A model generated the notes under the pieces. It saw nothing but the letters and a program-made list of their open reading frames with translations. It made no database searches and was not told where the DNA came from. From an uncultured Clostridia bacterium (GTDB taxonomy: Bacteria > Bacillota > Clostridia > Oscillospirales > Acutalibacteraceae): DNA of 64,000 nucleotides. The stretch spans positions 62,001 through 126,000 of the forward strand of contig CALAEV010000024.1 of assembly GCA_937892525.1 (NCBI GenBank), written 5' to 3'. Below are positions 1 through 8,749 of the stretch, in pieces (within the stretch, counting starts at the first letter, position 1; each line of letters opens with the position of its first letter). A program made the translations under genes and the position numbers.

Positions 1-912
1 ATTTCTTATAACTGCTGATTCAGGACTTGACGACTGCATTTTCATAAGACGGTCGCATTCTTTTAAGAGCTTGCGCTCAACATCTTCTGTAAAGCCAATT
101 GCACGGATTTTTTCTTTAAAATCTTCTGATTCAGAAATTGCACCATCACCTTCATTGAGTTCTTCAGAAATCGCTTTAATCTGCTCACGAAGGTAATACT
201 CACGCTGATTATCTTCCATTTGCTCTTGAACTTTATTGTTAATTTCTTCTTCAATTGATAATAGTTCAATTTCTCTTGTAAGAATTAAGCAAAGACTTTC
301 TGCCCTTTTTAATGGATTAAGCTCCTCAAGTAAAGACTGTTTAACTGCATATTCTAAAGGAATGTTAGAAAGAATGTAGTCAGTAATTTCTGCTGCTTCT
401 TTTCGCACAGAAACGCCTACAACAATATCAGGTGGAAGTTTTGGTACAAAGTATGCATAATCTTCAAAAATGCTTACCAAACGACGCACGAGCGCTTCTT
501 CATACATTTTATCATCTGCCGATACTTCTTCAGTTTCTATTCTGCGAACAATCGCTGAAAGATGAGGATTCATAGAATTTATATGTAAAAGTTCAGCACG
601 ATAAAGACCATAAACAACTACACGAAGTGTATCTGTACCTGGAAGCTTCATCACCTGCTTGATTTCACATACAACACCAGAATTATAAATATCGTCATAA
701 CGAGGATCATCACATTCCATATCCATCTGTGTTGCAAGAAAAATGTTTGTTTTCTTCTCCATTGCAGTTCTTACAGCACGGATTGATTTTTGTCTTCCTA
801 CGTCAAAATGCAATGTCATTTCAGGAAATATTACAAGTCCTCTCAATGCTACCATAGGCAACGAGAATGATTTTTCATTAAATTCATTAAATAAGTTTTT
901 ACTGTTTTCCAT
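1..912 (-). CDS. lon: ATP-dependent protease Lon, N-terminal part (runs off window)
   Basis: The open frame encodes the first 304 residues of a Lon-type protease and continues past the left edge, so the AAA+ and Ser-Lys protease domains are not visible. Residues about 15-210 match the Lon substrate-binding domain: LPMVALRGLVIFPEM near the N-terminus, then the KLPGTDTLRVVVYGLYRAEL stretch. The following coiled-coil region carries the NNKVQEQMEDNQREYYLREQ type signature of Lon. Lon degrades misfolded and regulatory proteins in the cytoplasm. I chose the ATG at 912. An AGGAG lies about 14 bases upstream, a rather long spacing, and an in-frame GTG overlaps that AGGAG and is unlikely to be used. 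The gene is transcribed alone, divergently from serC. Confidence 0.93.
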   Translation of the reverse strand, partial: MENSKNLFNEFNEKSFSLPMVALRGLVIFPEMTLHFDVGRQKSIRAVRTAMEKKTNIFLATQMDMECDDPRYDDIYNSGVVCEIKQVMKLPGTDTLRVVVYGLYRAELLHINSMNPHLSAIVRRIETEEVSADDKMYEEALVRRLVSIFEDYAYFVPKLPPDIVVGVSVRKEAAEITDYILSNIPLEYAVKQSLLEELNPLKRAESLCLILTREIELLSIEEEINNKVQEQMEDNQREYYLREQIKAISEELNEGDGAISESEDFKEKIRAIGFTEDVERKLLKECDRLMKMQSSSPESAVIRN

Positions 913-944
913 TTCTGAACATATCACTCCTATTATGAAATTAT

Positions 945-973
945 ATTATATAATAAAATAGTATTTACTGCAA
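945..973 (-). promoter_or_regulatory. Sigma-A type promoter for lon
   Basis: On the minus strand TTGCAG (968-973) is followed after 17 bases by a perfect TATAAT (945-950), about 33 bases before the lon start. No CIRCE or CtsR-like repeat was evident. Confidence 0.65.
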
Positions 974-1093
974 GAATAAAGGTGAATTTTTTAGAATTTT
1001 ATTGGAAAATAGTGAGATTGTTAAAAATATTTACAAGTTTAAATAAAAAATACGTGTTTTTTCAAAAAAGATTGTTAATTTCTTAACTATCTA

Positions 1094-1123
1094 TTGACTT
1101 TTAATATGTTTTTTTGCTATAAT
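1094..1123 (+). promoter_or_regulatory. Sigma-A type promoter for serCA
   Basis: TTGACT (1094-1099) and TATAAT (1118-1123) are separated by 18 bases. The expected leader of about 60 bases is too short for a T-box. It contains a small ATGTT/AACAT inverted repeat near 1132-1150. Confidence 0.65.
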
Positions 1124-1187
1124 TCCGTCAATGTTTAATTTTTTAACATATTATAGTAATAAAAAGTACATTTTGGAGGTTATAAAA

Positions 1188-2270
1188 ATGGCAAGAGTTT
1201 ATAATTTTTCTGCAGGTCCATCAATGTTACCTGAAGAAGTATTAAAGAAAGCAGCAGCAGAAATGCTTGATTATGAAGGTAGTGGTCAATCAGTTATGGA
1301 GATGAGCCACCGTTCAAAAGTTTATGATTCAATTATTAAAGGGGCTGAACAGCTTCTTCGTGAACTTATGAATATTCCTGACAATTATAAGGTTTTATTC
1401 TTACAAGGTGGTGCTTCAACACAGTTTGCTGCTATTCCTCTCAACTTTATGAATAAGAATGGTAAAGCTGATTTTGTAATTACTGGTCAGTGGGCAAAGA
1501 AAGCATATCAAGAAGCACAGAAATACGGTGAATGTAAAGCAGTTGCATCTTCAGCAGATAAAACATTCTCATACATTCCTAAACTTGATAAAAATGAATT
1601 TACAAAAGATGCTGACTACTTCTATATTTGTATGAACAATACAATTTATGGTACAGTTTATCACGAATTACCAGAAACTGGTGACGTTCCACTTATTGCT
1701 GATATTTCATCATGTTTCCTTTCAGAACCAATTGATGTTTCAAAGTTTGCAATGGTATATGGTGGTGCACAGAAGAACGTTGCTCCTGCAGGTCTTACAA
1801 TTTGTATTATTCGCGAAGATATGCTTGGAAACGCAAGAGACATTACACCAACAATGCTTAATTATCAGATTATGGCTGATAACGATTCACTTTACAACAC
1901 ACCACCTTGCTACACAATTTATATCTGTAAACTTGTTCTTGAATGGCTCAAAGAAATGGGTGGTCTTGAAGCAATTAAAGAGAGAAACGAAAAGAAAGCA
2001 AAAATCCTTTATGATTTCCTTGATAACAGCAAAATGTTTAAAGGTACAGTTGTTCCTGAAGACCGTTCACTTATGAATGTTCCATTTGTTACAGATAGTG
2101 AAGAACTCAACGCTAAATTTATTAAAGAGGCAACAGAAGCAGGATTTGTAAATCTTAAAGGTCACCGTTCAGTTGGTGGTATGAGAGCATCAATTTACAA
2201 CGCTATGCCTGTTGAAGGCGTTGAAAAACTTGTTGAATTTATGGCAGAGTTTGAAAAAGCAAACTCATAA
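1188..2270 (+). CDS. serC: Phosphoserine aminotransferase
   Basis: This 360-residue protein is full length for SerC, which converts 3-phosphohydroxypyruvate and glutamate to O-phosphoserine using PLP. It starts MARVYNFSAGPSMLPEEVL, the hallmark N-terminus, and carries the PLP-binding lysine at about K196 in VYGGAQKNVAPAGL. The C-terminal RSVGGMRASIYNAMP motif binds substrate phosphate. The ATG at 1188 is preceded by GGAGGT at 1175-1180. The open frame extends further upstream to 1131, but that part lacks an RBS and lies outside the family. serA follows after 12 bases, giving a two-gene serine biosynthesis operon. The third enzyme, SerB, is not adjacent, although a HAD phosphatase lies at 43584-44186. 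Confidence 0.97.
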   Translation: MARVYNFSAGPSMLPEEVLKKAAAEMLDYEGSGQSVMEMSHRSKVYDSIIKGAEQLLRELMNIPDNYKVLFLQGGASTQFAAIPLNFMNKNGKADFVITGQWAKKAYQEAQKYGECKAVASSADKTFSYIPKLDKNEFTKDADYFYICMNNTIYGTVYHELPETGDVPLIADISSCFLSEPIDVSKFAMVYGGAQKNVAPAGLTICIIREDMLGNARDITPTMLNYQIMADNDSLYNTPPCYTIYICKLVLEWLKEMGGLEAIKERNEKKAKILYDFLDNSKMFKGTVVPEDRSLMNVPFVTDSEELNAKFIKEATEAGFVNLKGHRSVGGMRASIYNAMPVEGVEKLVEFMAEFEKANS

Positions 2271-2282
2271 GGAGAAATAAAT

Positions 2283-3446
2283 ATGTATAATATTCTTACG
2301 CTTAATAAAATTTCAGAAACGGGTCTTTGCCGTTTCAGCGACCAATATACTTGTGCAACAGAAATGGCAAATCCTGACGCTATTCTTGTTCGTTCAGCAT
2401 CAATGCACGATATGGATTTTGATGAGAATACGCTTGCTATTGCCAGAGCCGGTGCAGGCGTTAACAATATTCCAATCGATAAGTGTAGCGAAGAAGGTAT
2501 TGTAGTTTTTAACACTCCTGGCGCTAACGCTAACGCTGTTAAAGAGCTTGTACTTACAGGACTTTTCCTTTCTTCAAGAAAAGTTATTCCTGCAATAGAA
2601 TGGGCTAAGACATTAAAAGGCAATGGTGATACAGTTCCAAAAGATGTTGAAAAAGGCAAAAGCGCTTTTGCAGGTCCTGAAATCAAAGGTAAAACTCTTG
2701 GTGTAATCGGTCTTGGCGCTATTGGTATTCTTGTTGCCAACGCTGCTGCTGCACTTGGTATGAACGTTATCGGTTATGACCCTTATTTATCAGTTGCACA
2801 AAGCATTACACTTAATCATCATGTAAAACTTACTGACAATCTTAATACTATCTACTCTGAAAGCGATTATATCACACTTCATGTTCCACTTAATGATAGC
2901 ACTCGCGGTCTTATCAATGCTGATACTATTGCTACAATGAAAGACGAAGTTAGAATTCTTAACTTTGCTCGTGGTGAACTTGTTGATACAGATAGTATTA
3001 TCGTTGCTCTTGAAAAAGGTAAAGTTGCTTGTTATGTTACTGATTTTCCTAATGATGCTGTAATAGGTGCAACAGGTGTTATTGCTATTCCTCACCTTGG
3101 CGCATCAACTCCTGAATCAGAAGATAATTGTGCAGTTATGGCAGTAGAACAAGTTGTAGATTTTCTTGAAAATGGTAGCATTGTTAATTCAGTCAATTAC
3201 CCTGCTGTAACACTTACATCTTGCGAAAAACACCGTATTACAATTATGCATAAGAACATCTCAGGTATTGTTAGTAAGATTACCTCAGGTCTTGCAAATG
3301 AAGATGTAAACATTGATAATATGGTTAATAAATCTAAAGGCGAATATGCTTATACTGTTATTGATTCGGATACAGAAGCATCTGCAGAAGCAATTAACGC
3401 ACTTAAAAAGATTAATGGTATTATTAGAATTCGTGTAATCAAATAA
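2283..3446 (+). CDS. serA: D-3-phosphoglycerate dehydrogenase
   Basis: This 387-residue enzyme catalyses the NAD-dependent first step of serine synthesis. The catalytic domain is split around a Rossmann fold with GVIGLGAIG at about residue 140. The motifs NFARGELVD (catalytic Arg) and IPHLGASTPESE (catalytic His) are present. The C-terminal 70 residues (HRITIMHKNISGIVSKI onward) form an ACT domain, the usual site of serine feedback. Its length matches the short ACT-containing form and lacks the intervening domain of long PGDHs. A GGAG lies just before ATG 2283. Downstream is a clear terminator, so serCA is a self-contained operon. Confidence 0.96.
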   Translation: MYNILTLNKISETGLCRFSDQYTCATEMANPDAILVRSASMHDMDFDENTLAIARAGAGVNNIPIDKCSEEGIVVFNTPGANANAVKELVLTGLFLSSRKVIPAIEWAKTLKGNGDTVPKDVEKGKSAFAGPEIKGKTLGVIGLGAIGILVANAAAALGMNVIGYDPYLSVAQSITLNHHVKLTDNLNTIYSESDYITLHVPLNDSTRGLINADTIATMKDEVRILNFARGELVDTDSIIVALEKGKVACYVTDFPNDAVIGATGVIAIPHLGASTPESEDNCAVMAVEQVVDFLENGSIVNSVNYPAVTLTSCEKHRITIMHKNISGIVSKITSGLANEDVNIDNMVNKSKGEYAYTVIDSDTEASAEAINALKKINGIIRIRVIK

Positions 3447-3461
3447 AAAAGACAAATATTT

Positions 3462-3495
3462 AAGACCTACTTCAAAAGAGTAGGTCTTATTTTTA
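3462..3495 (+). terminator. Rho-independent terminator of serCA
   Basis: A perfect 10-bp stem (AAGACCTACT, 3462-3471, with AGTAGGTCTT, 3479-3488) has a 7-base loop and is followed by ATTTTTAT. It overlaps the 3' end of the convergent exonuclease gene and may act in both directions. Confidence 0.85.
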
Positions 3496-4371
3496 TGTAT
3501 TCTCTTGTTGTATCTGTTCATTTTTTTCATCAGTTCGAATTATTTCTGTATAATTGCGCTTAATATCAATATAATCATAAAACTTTTTAATTCGAAGGCT
3601 CACTCTGAATTCACGATTACAATTTTCACAGAAGAAAATGCCTCTGAAAGACTGATTATTAAATTTCCACTTTTTTATTGTTTTAACTTTACCACCACAA
3701 ATATCACAATAACAATTAAAAATGTTTTTATCTATTAATGGGTCGTCCTTATGTTTAATTACGTACGGATGGAATGCAAGACGAGCATAAAAATCTTCAT
3801 TGCACTCTTTAATAAACCCATTAAGTTTTTCTGCATTAAATGTCTTTTTAAAGCATTCTGCACTTAAAAGGCTGTCATCTAACGCCCTGTGATGTGGAAA
3901 CTTTTCTGCGTCAATCTGAAGGCATTCTGCAGCATAAGAAAGTCCTGCTTGTTGAACATTTTCCATATTTATAAAGCACTGGCAATATCTTTGTAAATCT
4001 GCATACTTTCTTAAAAAAGTTATATCGTCTTTTTTAAGAAATGCTTTAATGTTTGAAAGCAAAGTTCTTATATCAGTATCTCCCCAAGTAAGAAATACTG
4101 CATCATCCCCTACCCATTTTTCAAACTCACTGATTACTTTTGAAAATGGTTTACCTGTTTTTATATCATCATTAGTAATATGTGTTAAGTTTTTAATTCT
4201 TGAGCGTAGTTTTCTTGAAACAATAGGTTTAATTAGTTCCGAAAAGGTATCGATTTCTTTTAACTGTTCATCAAGTTTTACTGCGCCTATTTCAATAATT
4301 TCGTTAATAAATTTCTGGGTGGATTTCATATAAGAGTTATTCCACTCAAGGTCCATAATTATATAAGTCAT
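3493..4371 (-). CDS. DEDDh 3'-5' exonuclease with C-terminal zinc ribbon
   Basis: The first 180 residues are an RNase T/DnaQ-fold exonuclease of the ERI-1/KapD type. D7 and E9 sit in MDLEWN (ExoI), and HHRALDDS at about 156-163 is the ExoIII motif with catalytic His and Asp. Residues about 218-250 hold two CxxC pairs (CDIC and CENC) that should bind zinc. The substrate cannot be read from sequence; RNA or DNA 3' ends are both possible. The gene starts 10 bases after folK and is last in the folate operon, reading ATG 4371 with a GGTGA RBS. The zinc ribbon is an addition to the basic exonuclease domain. Confidence 0.85.
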   Translation of the reverse strand: MTYIIMDLEWNNSYMKSTQKFINEIIEIGAVKLDEQLKEIDTFSELIKPIVSRKLRSRIKNLTHITNDDIKTGKPFSKVISEFEKWVGDDAVFLTWGDTDIRTLLSNIKAFLKKDDITFLRKYADLQRYCQCFINMENVQQAGLSYAAECLQIDAEKFPHHRALDDSLLSAECFKKTFNAEKLNGFIKECNEDFYARLAFHPYVIKHKDDPLIDKNIFNCYCDICGGKVKTIKKWKFNNQSFRGIFFCENCNREFRVSLRIKKFYDYIDIKRNYTEIIRTDEKNEQIQQENT

Positions 4372-4381
4372 AAATCACCAT

Positions 4382-4879
4382 TTATATTTCGTTAATATTA
4401 AAACATTTATTATCACAATAAAAACTCACACCATCATCGGTTAGAAGTTTTTCAAGTTTATCTTTGGAATAGTAAGAGTTTTCTAAATCTAAATCAAGTA
4501 ATGGCTTAAGAACAAAATTGCGTTCTAGCATCCTTGGATGTGGTAAAATAAGCGTTTTTGTATTATGCTCCTCATTACCATACATAAGTAAATCAACATC
4601 AATAATTCGTGGGCCATTTTTAATTGTACGCACTCTGCCCATACCTGCTTCAATGCCAAGAGCTGCACCTAAAAGATTATGAGCACTCAATTCAGTTGAA
4701 ACTGAAACTACAATATTAAGAAAGTTATCTTGATTTGCATAACCTACAGGTGCTGTTTCATAAACATTTGAAACTTCTATAACTTTTGTTAATGGTAATA
4801 GATTTAATGCTTCAACTGAATCAATTAAATTTTGTAAACAGTCACCAATGTTTGTACCTATTCCTAAATATGCAATCAT
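4382..4879 (-). CDS. folK: 2-amino-4-hydroxy-6-hydroxymethyldihydropteridine pyrophosphokinase
   Basis: This 165-residue HPPK transfers pyrophosphate from ATP to hydroxymethyldihydropterin in folate synthesis. The N-terminal AYLGIGTNIGD, central YETAPVGYANQDNFLNIVV and the ATP/Mg-binding RTIKNGPRIIDVDLLMYG block are all present, followed by LPHPRMLERNFVLKPL. The ATG overlaps the folB stop by four bases (ATGA), indicating translational coupling. Confidence 0.96.
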   Translation of the reverse strand: MIAYLGIGTNIGDCLQNLIDSVEALNLLPLTKVIEVSNVYETAPVGYANQDNFLNIVVSVSTELSAHNLLGAALGIEAGMGRVRTIKNGPRIIDVDLLMYGNEEHNTKTLILPHPRMLERNFVLKPLLDLDLENSYYSKDKLEKLLTDDGVSFYCDNKCFNINEI

Positions 4880-5238
4880 TTTCTAACCCTTTCAATTTCC
4901 ACAGCAACATAATTAAAATCTGCTTTTATTGGTGCTTGTGGTTTTTTAAGTGTAATTTTAAGGCTTTCAATTTTTGAGAATTCAATGAACAATTCATCTG
5001 CTACTCTCTGTGCAACTCGCTCAATCAAATCGTTTTTTTCGCTTTGAGCAACCTTACGTACAGTTTTGATAATTTTCGCATAACTTACTGTGTCATCTAC
5101 ATTATCAGTCACACATGGAGTTGACAAATCAACATAAGCCTCAATATCAAATACAAAAACTTGTCCGTCAACTTTTTCTTCAGGATTTACTCCGTGATAG
5201 CAAAAAAGTTCTAAATCTTTTATTATTACTTTATCCAT
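4876..5238 (-). CDS. folB: Dihydroneopterin aldolase
   Basis: This 120-residue protein is the usual size for FolB, which cleaves dihydroneopterin to hydroxymethyldihydropterin and glycolaldehyde. It begins DKVIIKDLELFCYHGVNPEEK with the family YHGV motif, and has the TVSYAKI and LIERVAQRVAD segments and a KPQAPIKADF C-terminal block. AGAGG precedes ATG 5238, one base after the folP stop. It acts between FolE and FolK in the same operon. Confidence 0.96.
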   Translation of the reverse strand: MDKVIIKDLELFCYHGVNPEEKVDGQVFVFDIEAYVDLSTPCVTDNVDDTVSYAKIIKTVRKVAQSEKNDLIERVAQRVADELFIEFSKIESLKITLKKPQAPIKADFNYVAVEIERVRK

Positions 5239-5239
5239 A

Positions 5240-6067
5240 CTAACCTCTCAATACTGCATCAGCCATTTTTGCACCTAACACAGCCTCTTTAACATTATGA
5301 ACACGAATAAAATCTGTGCCACCAGCAATAGCTAATGTATTTGCAGAAATTGTACCGTATAATCTATCGGCTTTTTCTGTATCTGTTGCAGTACCAACAA
5401 CTCTTTTAAGCGATAATGCAGTTAATAAAGCAACATTATCACGCTTGAGTTTATTGATATTTTTAATTACCTCTATATTCTGCTCATAGTTTTTTCCAAA
5501 ACCAATACCAACATCAAGCATAATCCTGTTGTGGGGTATTTGCAGTTTATTGCATTTTTTAAGTGTTTCATCAAAAAAGGCTATTATATCTTCGGTTACA
5601 CTCGTTTTGTAATCAGGTACGGTTTCAGCATCACCACTACCTGTATGAGTAATAATCCACCCACAATCATATTTTAAAACAAGTTCTGCAATATCTTTGT
5701 TGAACTTGCCACTGACATCATTGATTATTGATGCACCATTATTCAAAGCATATTCGGCTACTTCTGGGTAAAAAGTATCAACCGAAAATACACAATCAAA
5801 TTCGTTTGTCAAATATGGAAGATACTGTTTTATAATATTCAGTTCTTCTTTTGCTGACACAAGGGTACTGCCTGGTCTTGTTGATTGTGCTCCTATATCA
5901 ATAATATCTGCACCTTGTAAAAGCATTTCTTTTGTATGTTCTTTTGCTTTAATGGGGGTATTATATTTTCCACCATCTGCAAAGGAATCTTTTGTAACAT
6001 TAAGAATACCCATCACATAGGTTTTTTTACCCAATTCGAAACTAAAATTCGTACCTTCAAAAATCAT
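5240..6067 (-). CDS. folP: Dihydropteroate synthase
   Basis: This 275-residue TIM-barrel enzyme condenses hydroxymethyldihydropterin pyrophosphate with p-aminobenzoate and is the sulfonamide target. Signature regions are [29 protein letters not shown], and the C-terminal [10 protein letters not shown]. The usual Asp in the pterin pocket is seen in FSVDTF and ASIINDVSG. The family signature usually reads NvTpDSFsDGG; here TKDSFADGG has Lys in place of Pro. Its ATG overlaps the folE stop in ATGA. Confidence 0.95.
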   Translation of the reverse strand: MIFEGTNFSFELGKKTYVMGILNVTKDSFADGGKYNTPIKAKEHTKEMLLQGADIIDIGAQSTRPGSTLVSAKEELNIIKQYLPYLTNEFDCVFSVDTFYPEVAEYALNNGASIINDVSGKFNKDIAELVLKYDCGWIITHTGSGDAETVPDYKTSVTEDIIAFFDETLKKCNKLQIPHNRIMLDVGIGFGKNYEQNIEVIKNINKLKRDNVALLTALSLKRVVGTATDTEKADRLYGTISANTLAIAGGTDFIRVHNVKEAVLGAKMADAVLRG

Positions 6068-6627
6068 TTTATTCCTAAAAGAGTCATTACTTCGGCCCTT
6101 GTTCGTGCATCCTTTCTCATTGAACCTCTAAGTGCTGATGTTTGCGTTTTAGAGCCTGCTGCTCTTATTCCACGCATTGTCATACATAAATGTTCTGCTT
6201 CAACAACAACTGCAACACCTTTTGGATTCATCGAATCTTGAATAAAATCTGCAATCTGCGCAGTTAAACGTTCCTGGAGTTGTGGACGACGAGCGTAAGA
6301 GTTTACAATTCTTGCAAGTTTAGAAAGGCCTATAACAAGACCATCATCATTTGGAATATATGCGATATGTGCTTTACCTACAAATGGTAAAAAGTGATGT
6401 TCACACATTGAGTACATTGGAATATCACGAACTATAACAATTTCATCGCTCTGACCCTCACGGAACATTTTAAGATGCTTTGCAGGGTCTTCGTTAAGTC
6501 CTGAAAAGATTTCTTCATACATATTTGCAACTCGTTTAGGAGTTTCCTGAAGTCCTTCTCTATCAGGGTCCTCACCTATTGCTAGCAATATTTCGCGAAA
6601 AGCATTTTCAATTCTTTGTTTATCCAT
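6064..6627 (-). CDS. folE: GTP cyclohydrolase I
   Basis: FolE (187 residues) converts GTP to dihydroneopterin triphosphate. Zinc ligands are seen in [12 protein letters not shown] (Cys, His) and in the later HLCMTMRGI (Cys). [10 protein letters not shown] and the substrate-binding RPQLQERL stretch match the family. I place the start at ATG 6627, nine bases after AGAGGT. A TTG at 6636 in frame lies inside the spacer. It is the first enzyme of the pathway and precedes folP, folB and folK in biosynthetic order except that folB and folP are swapped. Confidence 0.96.
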   Translation of the reverse strand: MDKQRIENAFREILLAIGEDPDREGLQETPKRVANMYEEIFSGLNEDPAKHLKMFREGQSDEIVIVRDIPMYSMCEHHFLPFVGKAHIAYIPNDDGLVIGLSKLARIVNSYARRPQLQERLTAQIADFIQDSMNPKGVAVVVEAEHLCMTMRGIRAAGSKTQTSALRGSMRKDARTRAEVMTLLGIK

Positions 6628-6632
6628 ATATA

Positions 6633-7805
6633 TCAAACCTCTTTAAACTCAATACTTAAATAATAATATCTGTCAACATTGTTATAAAGAACACTATCTT
6701 TCACTAGTTTTCTACCACTTTTATTTACTGATTGTTCTACGAAACTGAAAAATTTTGAATTGTTTTGCAATTCGTTAAGTGCTCTTTTGTAATCACTTTT
6801 ATTTTCAAACACAAACTCAACTATATTCTCGCCTGTTGCCAACACACCTGCTGCAGAATCTGTAAGATTTGCAAAACCTGTAAATGTTTTTACATAAGTG
6901 TTCATCATTTCAAAATAATTTGCATTATTATATGAACAACCTGTATTCTGAATATTGAAATCAGAATGTGTACGCATTATATATGTATCAGGGACATTAA
7001 AGTAAAAATAGCCTTGTGCATCTGTAAAAGCACCGTCATTCCAAGTAGGGTCAAGGTGGTAATAGTGCTCGTCAATTTTTACAATATTCCACATATGAAG
7101 GTCACTGCTATTATCGTCTGATGCATCTCCTATTATAAGATAATTTTCAATACCAACTTCATCTAATAACAGCTGTACTGCACGTGCGTATCCCTCACAA
7201 ACTGTTTTACCATCAAGTAATGAGCTATGTGCCGTATGACCTGTAGTTTCCATTGTAGTTTCATCATAAACCGTATTGTCACACACATAATCGTGAAGAT
7301 ATAATTCTTTTTCAAAGTCAGTTTCATATTTTGGCATTTCTGAAATTATATCATCAATCTTATCTTCAAGTTTTTTCGAAATCTGTTCAGCTTCATCTTC
7401 AGTATATCTGTATTCCTGTACAACATCAATATAGCCTTCATTGACATAATAAGTACAATTACCCGTTAACCAAAAAATTTCTGAATTATCATACAGAATT
7501 GCATCAATTACTGTTAATAAGTCTTTTTCAGTAATCTGAACTTTGCAGGACTCTTCAAAATCAAGCGCTGAATAATAAAGTGTGATATACGAGTCTTTAA
7601 GTTCTTCTGGAAGAGAATGGTAATAATAAAAGCTCTTATCATCAAGCTTATTTTGAAACTCTTCATACTCTTTGGCAGTAAATTTGTCTTTTTCAATCGC
7701 ATTAGCTATTGTGTTTTGCTCAAAATTAACTACAAAATCACTAAAAACAAAACACGATATTGCAAGACATAATACTACAACAATTATTGCTATAAATCTT
7801 TTCAC
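6633..7805 (-). CDS. Transglutaminase-like membrane-anchored protein
   Basis: This 390-residue protein has an N-terminal hydrophobic segment (about 4-24) that anchors or exports it, so the rest should be extracytoplasmic. Residues about 165-270 are a transglutaminase/protease-like fold with the three catalytic residues in context: [14 protein letters not shown] (Cys), [10 protein letters not shown] (His) and [10 protein letters not shown] (Asp). Such domains in Firmicutes can cleave or cross-link cell-surface peptides; the substrate is unknown here. It starts at GTG 7805 with GGTGA upstream, overlapping the preceding stop as GTGA. It is cotranscribed with folate genes, which is not an obvious functional link. 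Confidence 0.82.
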   Translation of the reverse strand: MKRFIAIIVVVLCLAISCFVFSDFVVNFEQNTIANAIEKDKFTAKEYEEFQNKLDDKSFYYYHSLPEELKDSYITLYYSALDFEESCKVQITEKDLLTVIDAILYDNSEIFWLTGNCTYYVNEGYIDVVQEYRYTEDEAEQISKKLEDKIDDIISEMPKYETDFEKELYLHDYVCDNTVYDETTMETTGHTAHSSLLDGKTVCEGYARAVQLLLDEVGIENYLIIGDASDDNSSDLHMWNIVKIDEHYYHLDPTWNDGAFTDAQGYFYFNVPDTYIMRTHSDFNIQNTGCSYNNANYFEMMNTYVKTFTGFANLTDSAAGVLATGENIVEFVFENKSDYKRALNELQNNSKFFSFVEQSVNKSGRKLVKDSVLYNNVDRYYYLSIEFKEV

Positions 7806-8650
7806 GATTTATCACCTTTGTTATATATTTCAGGGTAAAATTTATCATTGGCATAACAGTAAACAGATAACCTGTCAACTGTTTCAGCATAATCAATAAC
7901 CGAAATATCGGTTTCACACAAATTCACAAAAGATGTAAATAATTTCTCAGAATCTTCAACATAATCAGCCACTAGAATTGATTTGATTATATCGCAAACA
8001 ATACTTTCGCGAACTTCATTTTTACTAATCTGCAAATATTTATATGTCATATCTGGAGAAAGTTCCTGAACACCAGATGATAATTTTAAATTAAAATCGT
8101 GAGATTTATAATTCACATTTTCTATAACATTAACTGAAAAACCATTGAATAAAGATAACATATCTTTCAGCCCACTTTGGTCAAGTATAATATACTTACT
8201 TGTTGTTATCCCATAATTATCAGCAACGGCATTTTTTACGCCCACTATATTACCTTCGGAATAAATACTACTGATTTTCAACGTTTTATTTTTGTATGAC
8301 AAATTTTCATTACTATCAAAACATTTTACTATCATTGATTTATTATCAAAGTCTGTTGACACAGCACAGATGAAATCAATACCATCAATATTTTCGATTA
8401 CAAACAATAAATCAGATTTACCACTAAGGTCATTCACAGAATAAATCTCTTTGTTGCTCTCATCAGCTGGTGCAGTTGTTGTGGTTGATGAACCATCAAT
8501 TAGATTAGAAATATCATAATCGAGTGAGCGCATAAACAACACAACTGAGCACACGGCAAGTAATACAATAAACACCGAAAAAGAAATTATAAAATATTTA
8601 ATTGTTGATTTCTTCACTTTATTTTCTGAAAATAATTCTTTATTTTTCAT
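7802..8650 (-). CDS. Divergent LytR-CpsA-Psr-like membrane protein
   Basis: A 282-residue protein with one transmembrane helix at about 20-42, then a Ser/Thr-rich spacer and an extracellular domain. That domain resembles LCP proteins, which attach glycopolymers to peptidoglycan: YIILDQSGLKDMLSLFNGFSVNV corresponds to the family helix and strand, and LSPDMTYKYLQISKNE to the LNGEQALxYxRxR motif. The conserved phosphate-binding arginines and the PRDT motif are not visible, so catalytic activity is doubtful. The LCP assignment is mine from pattern resemblance. It is the first gene of the operon that ends with the exonuclease, under the promoter at 8681-8709. Confidence 0.55.
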   Translation of the reverse strand: MKNKELFSENKVKKSTIKYFIISFSVFIVLLAVCSVVLFMRSLDYDISNLIDGSSTTTTAPADESNKEIYSVNDLSGKSDLLFVIENIDGIDFICAVSTDFDNKSMIVKCFDSNENLSYKNKTLKISSIYSEGNIVGVKNAVADNYGITTSKYIILDQSGLKDMLSLFNGFSVNVIENVNYKSHDFNLKLSSGVQELSPDMTYKYLQISKNEVRESIVCDIIKSILVADYVEDSEKLFTSFVNLCETDISVIDYAETVDRLSVYCYANDKFYPEIYNKGDKS

Positions 8651-8680
8651 TTTTACACCAGTCTAATCATTATTTAATAT

Positions 8681-8709
8681 AGTATAACACAAAAAATAAC
8701 TATAAACAA
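8681..8709 (-). promoter_or_regulatory. Promoter of the LCP-transglutaminase-folate operon
   Basis: TTGTTT (8704-8709) and TATACT (8681-8686) are 17 bases apart on the minus strand, about 30 bases before the start at 8650. It lies directly after the terminator of the upstream sugar transferase gene. Confidence 0.65.
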
Positions 8710-8716
8710 TAACAAA

Positions 8717-8749
8717 GAAAAAATAAGGACTTAAAAAGTCCTTATTTTT
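8717..8749 (-). terminator. Rho-independent terminator of the sugar transferase gene
   Basis: The stem pairs AAATAAGGACT with AGTCCTTATTT (about 8721-8747) and runs into a T tract on the minus strand. It includes the stop codon of the 8742-10112 gene. Confidence 0.8.

Noticed and set aside
1124..1187. T-box in front of serCA
   Set aside because: The leader is about 60 bases and has no T-box sequence or specifier stem.
2195..2740. Long minus-strand open frame of 181 codons inside serA
   Set aside because: It is antisense to a complete serA with strong RBS and motif support. Its amino acid pattern is a mirror of the codon bias and matches no family.
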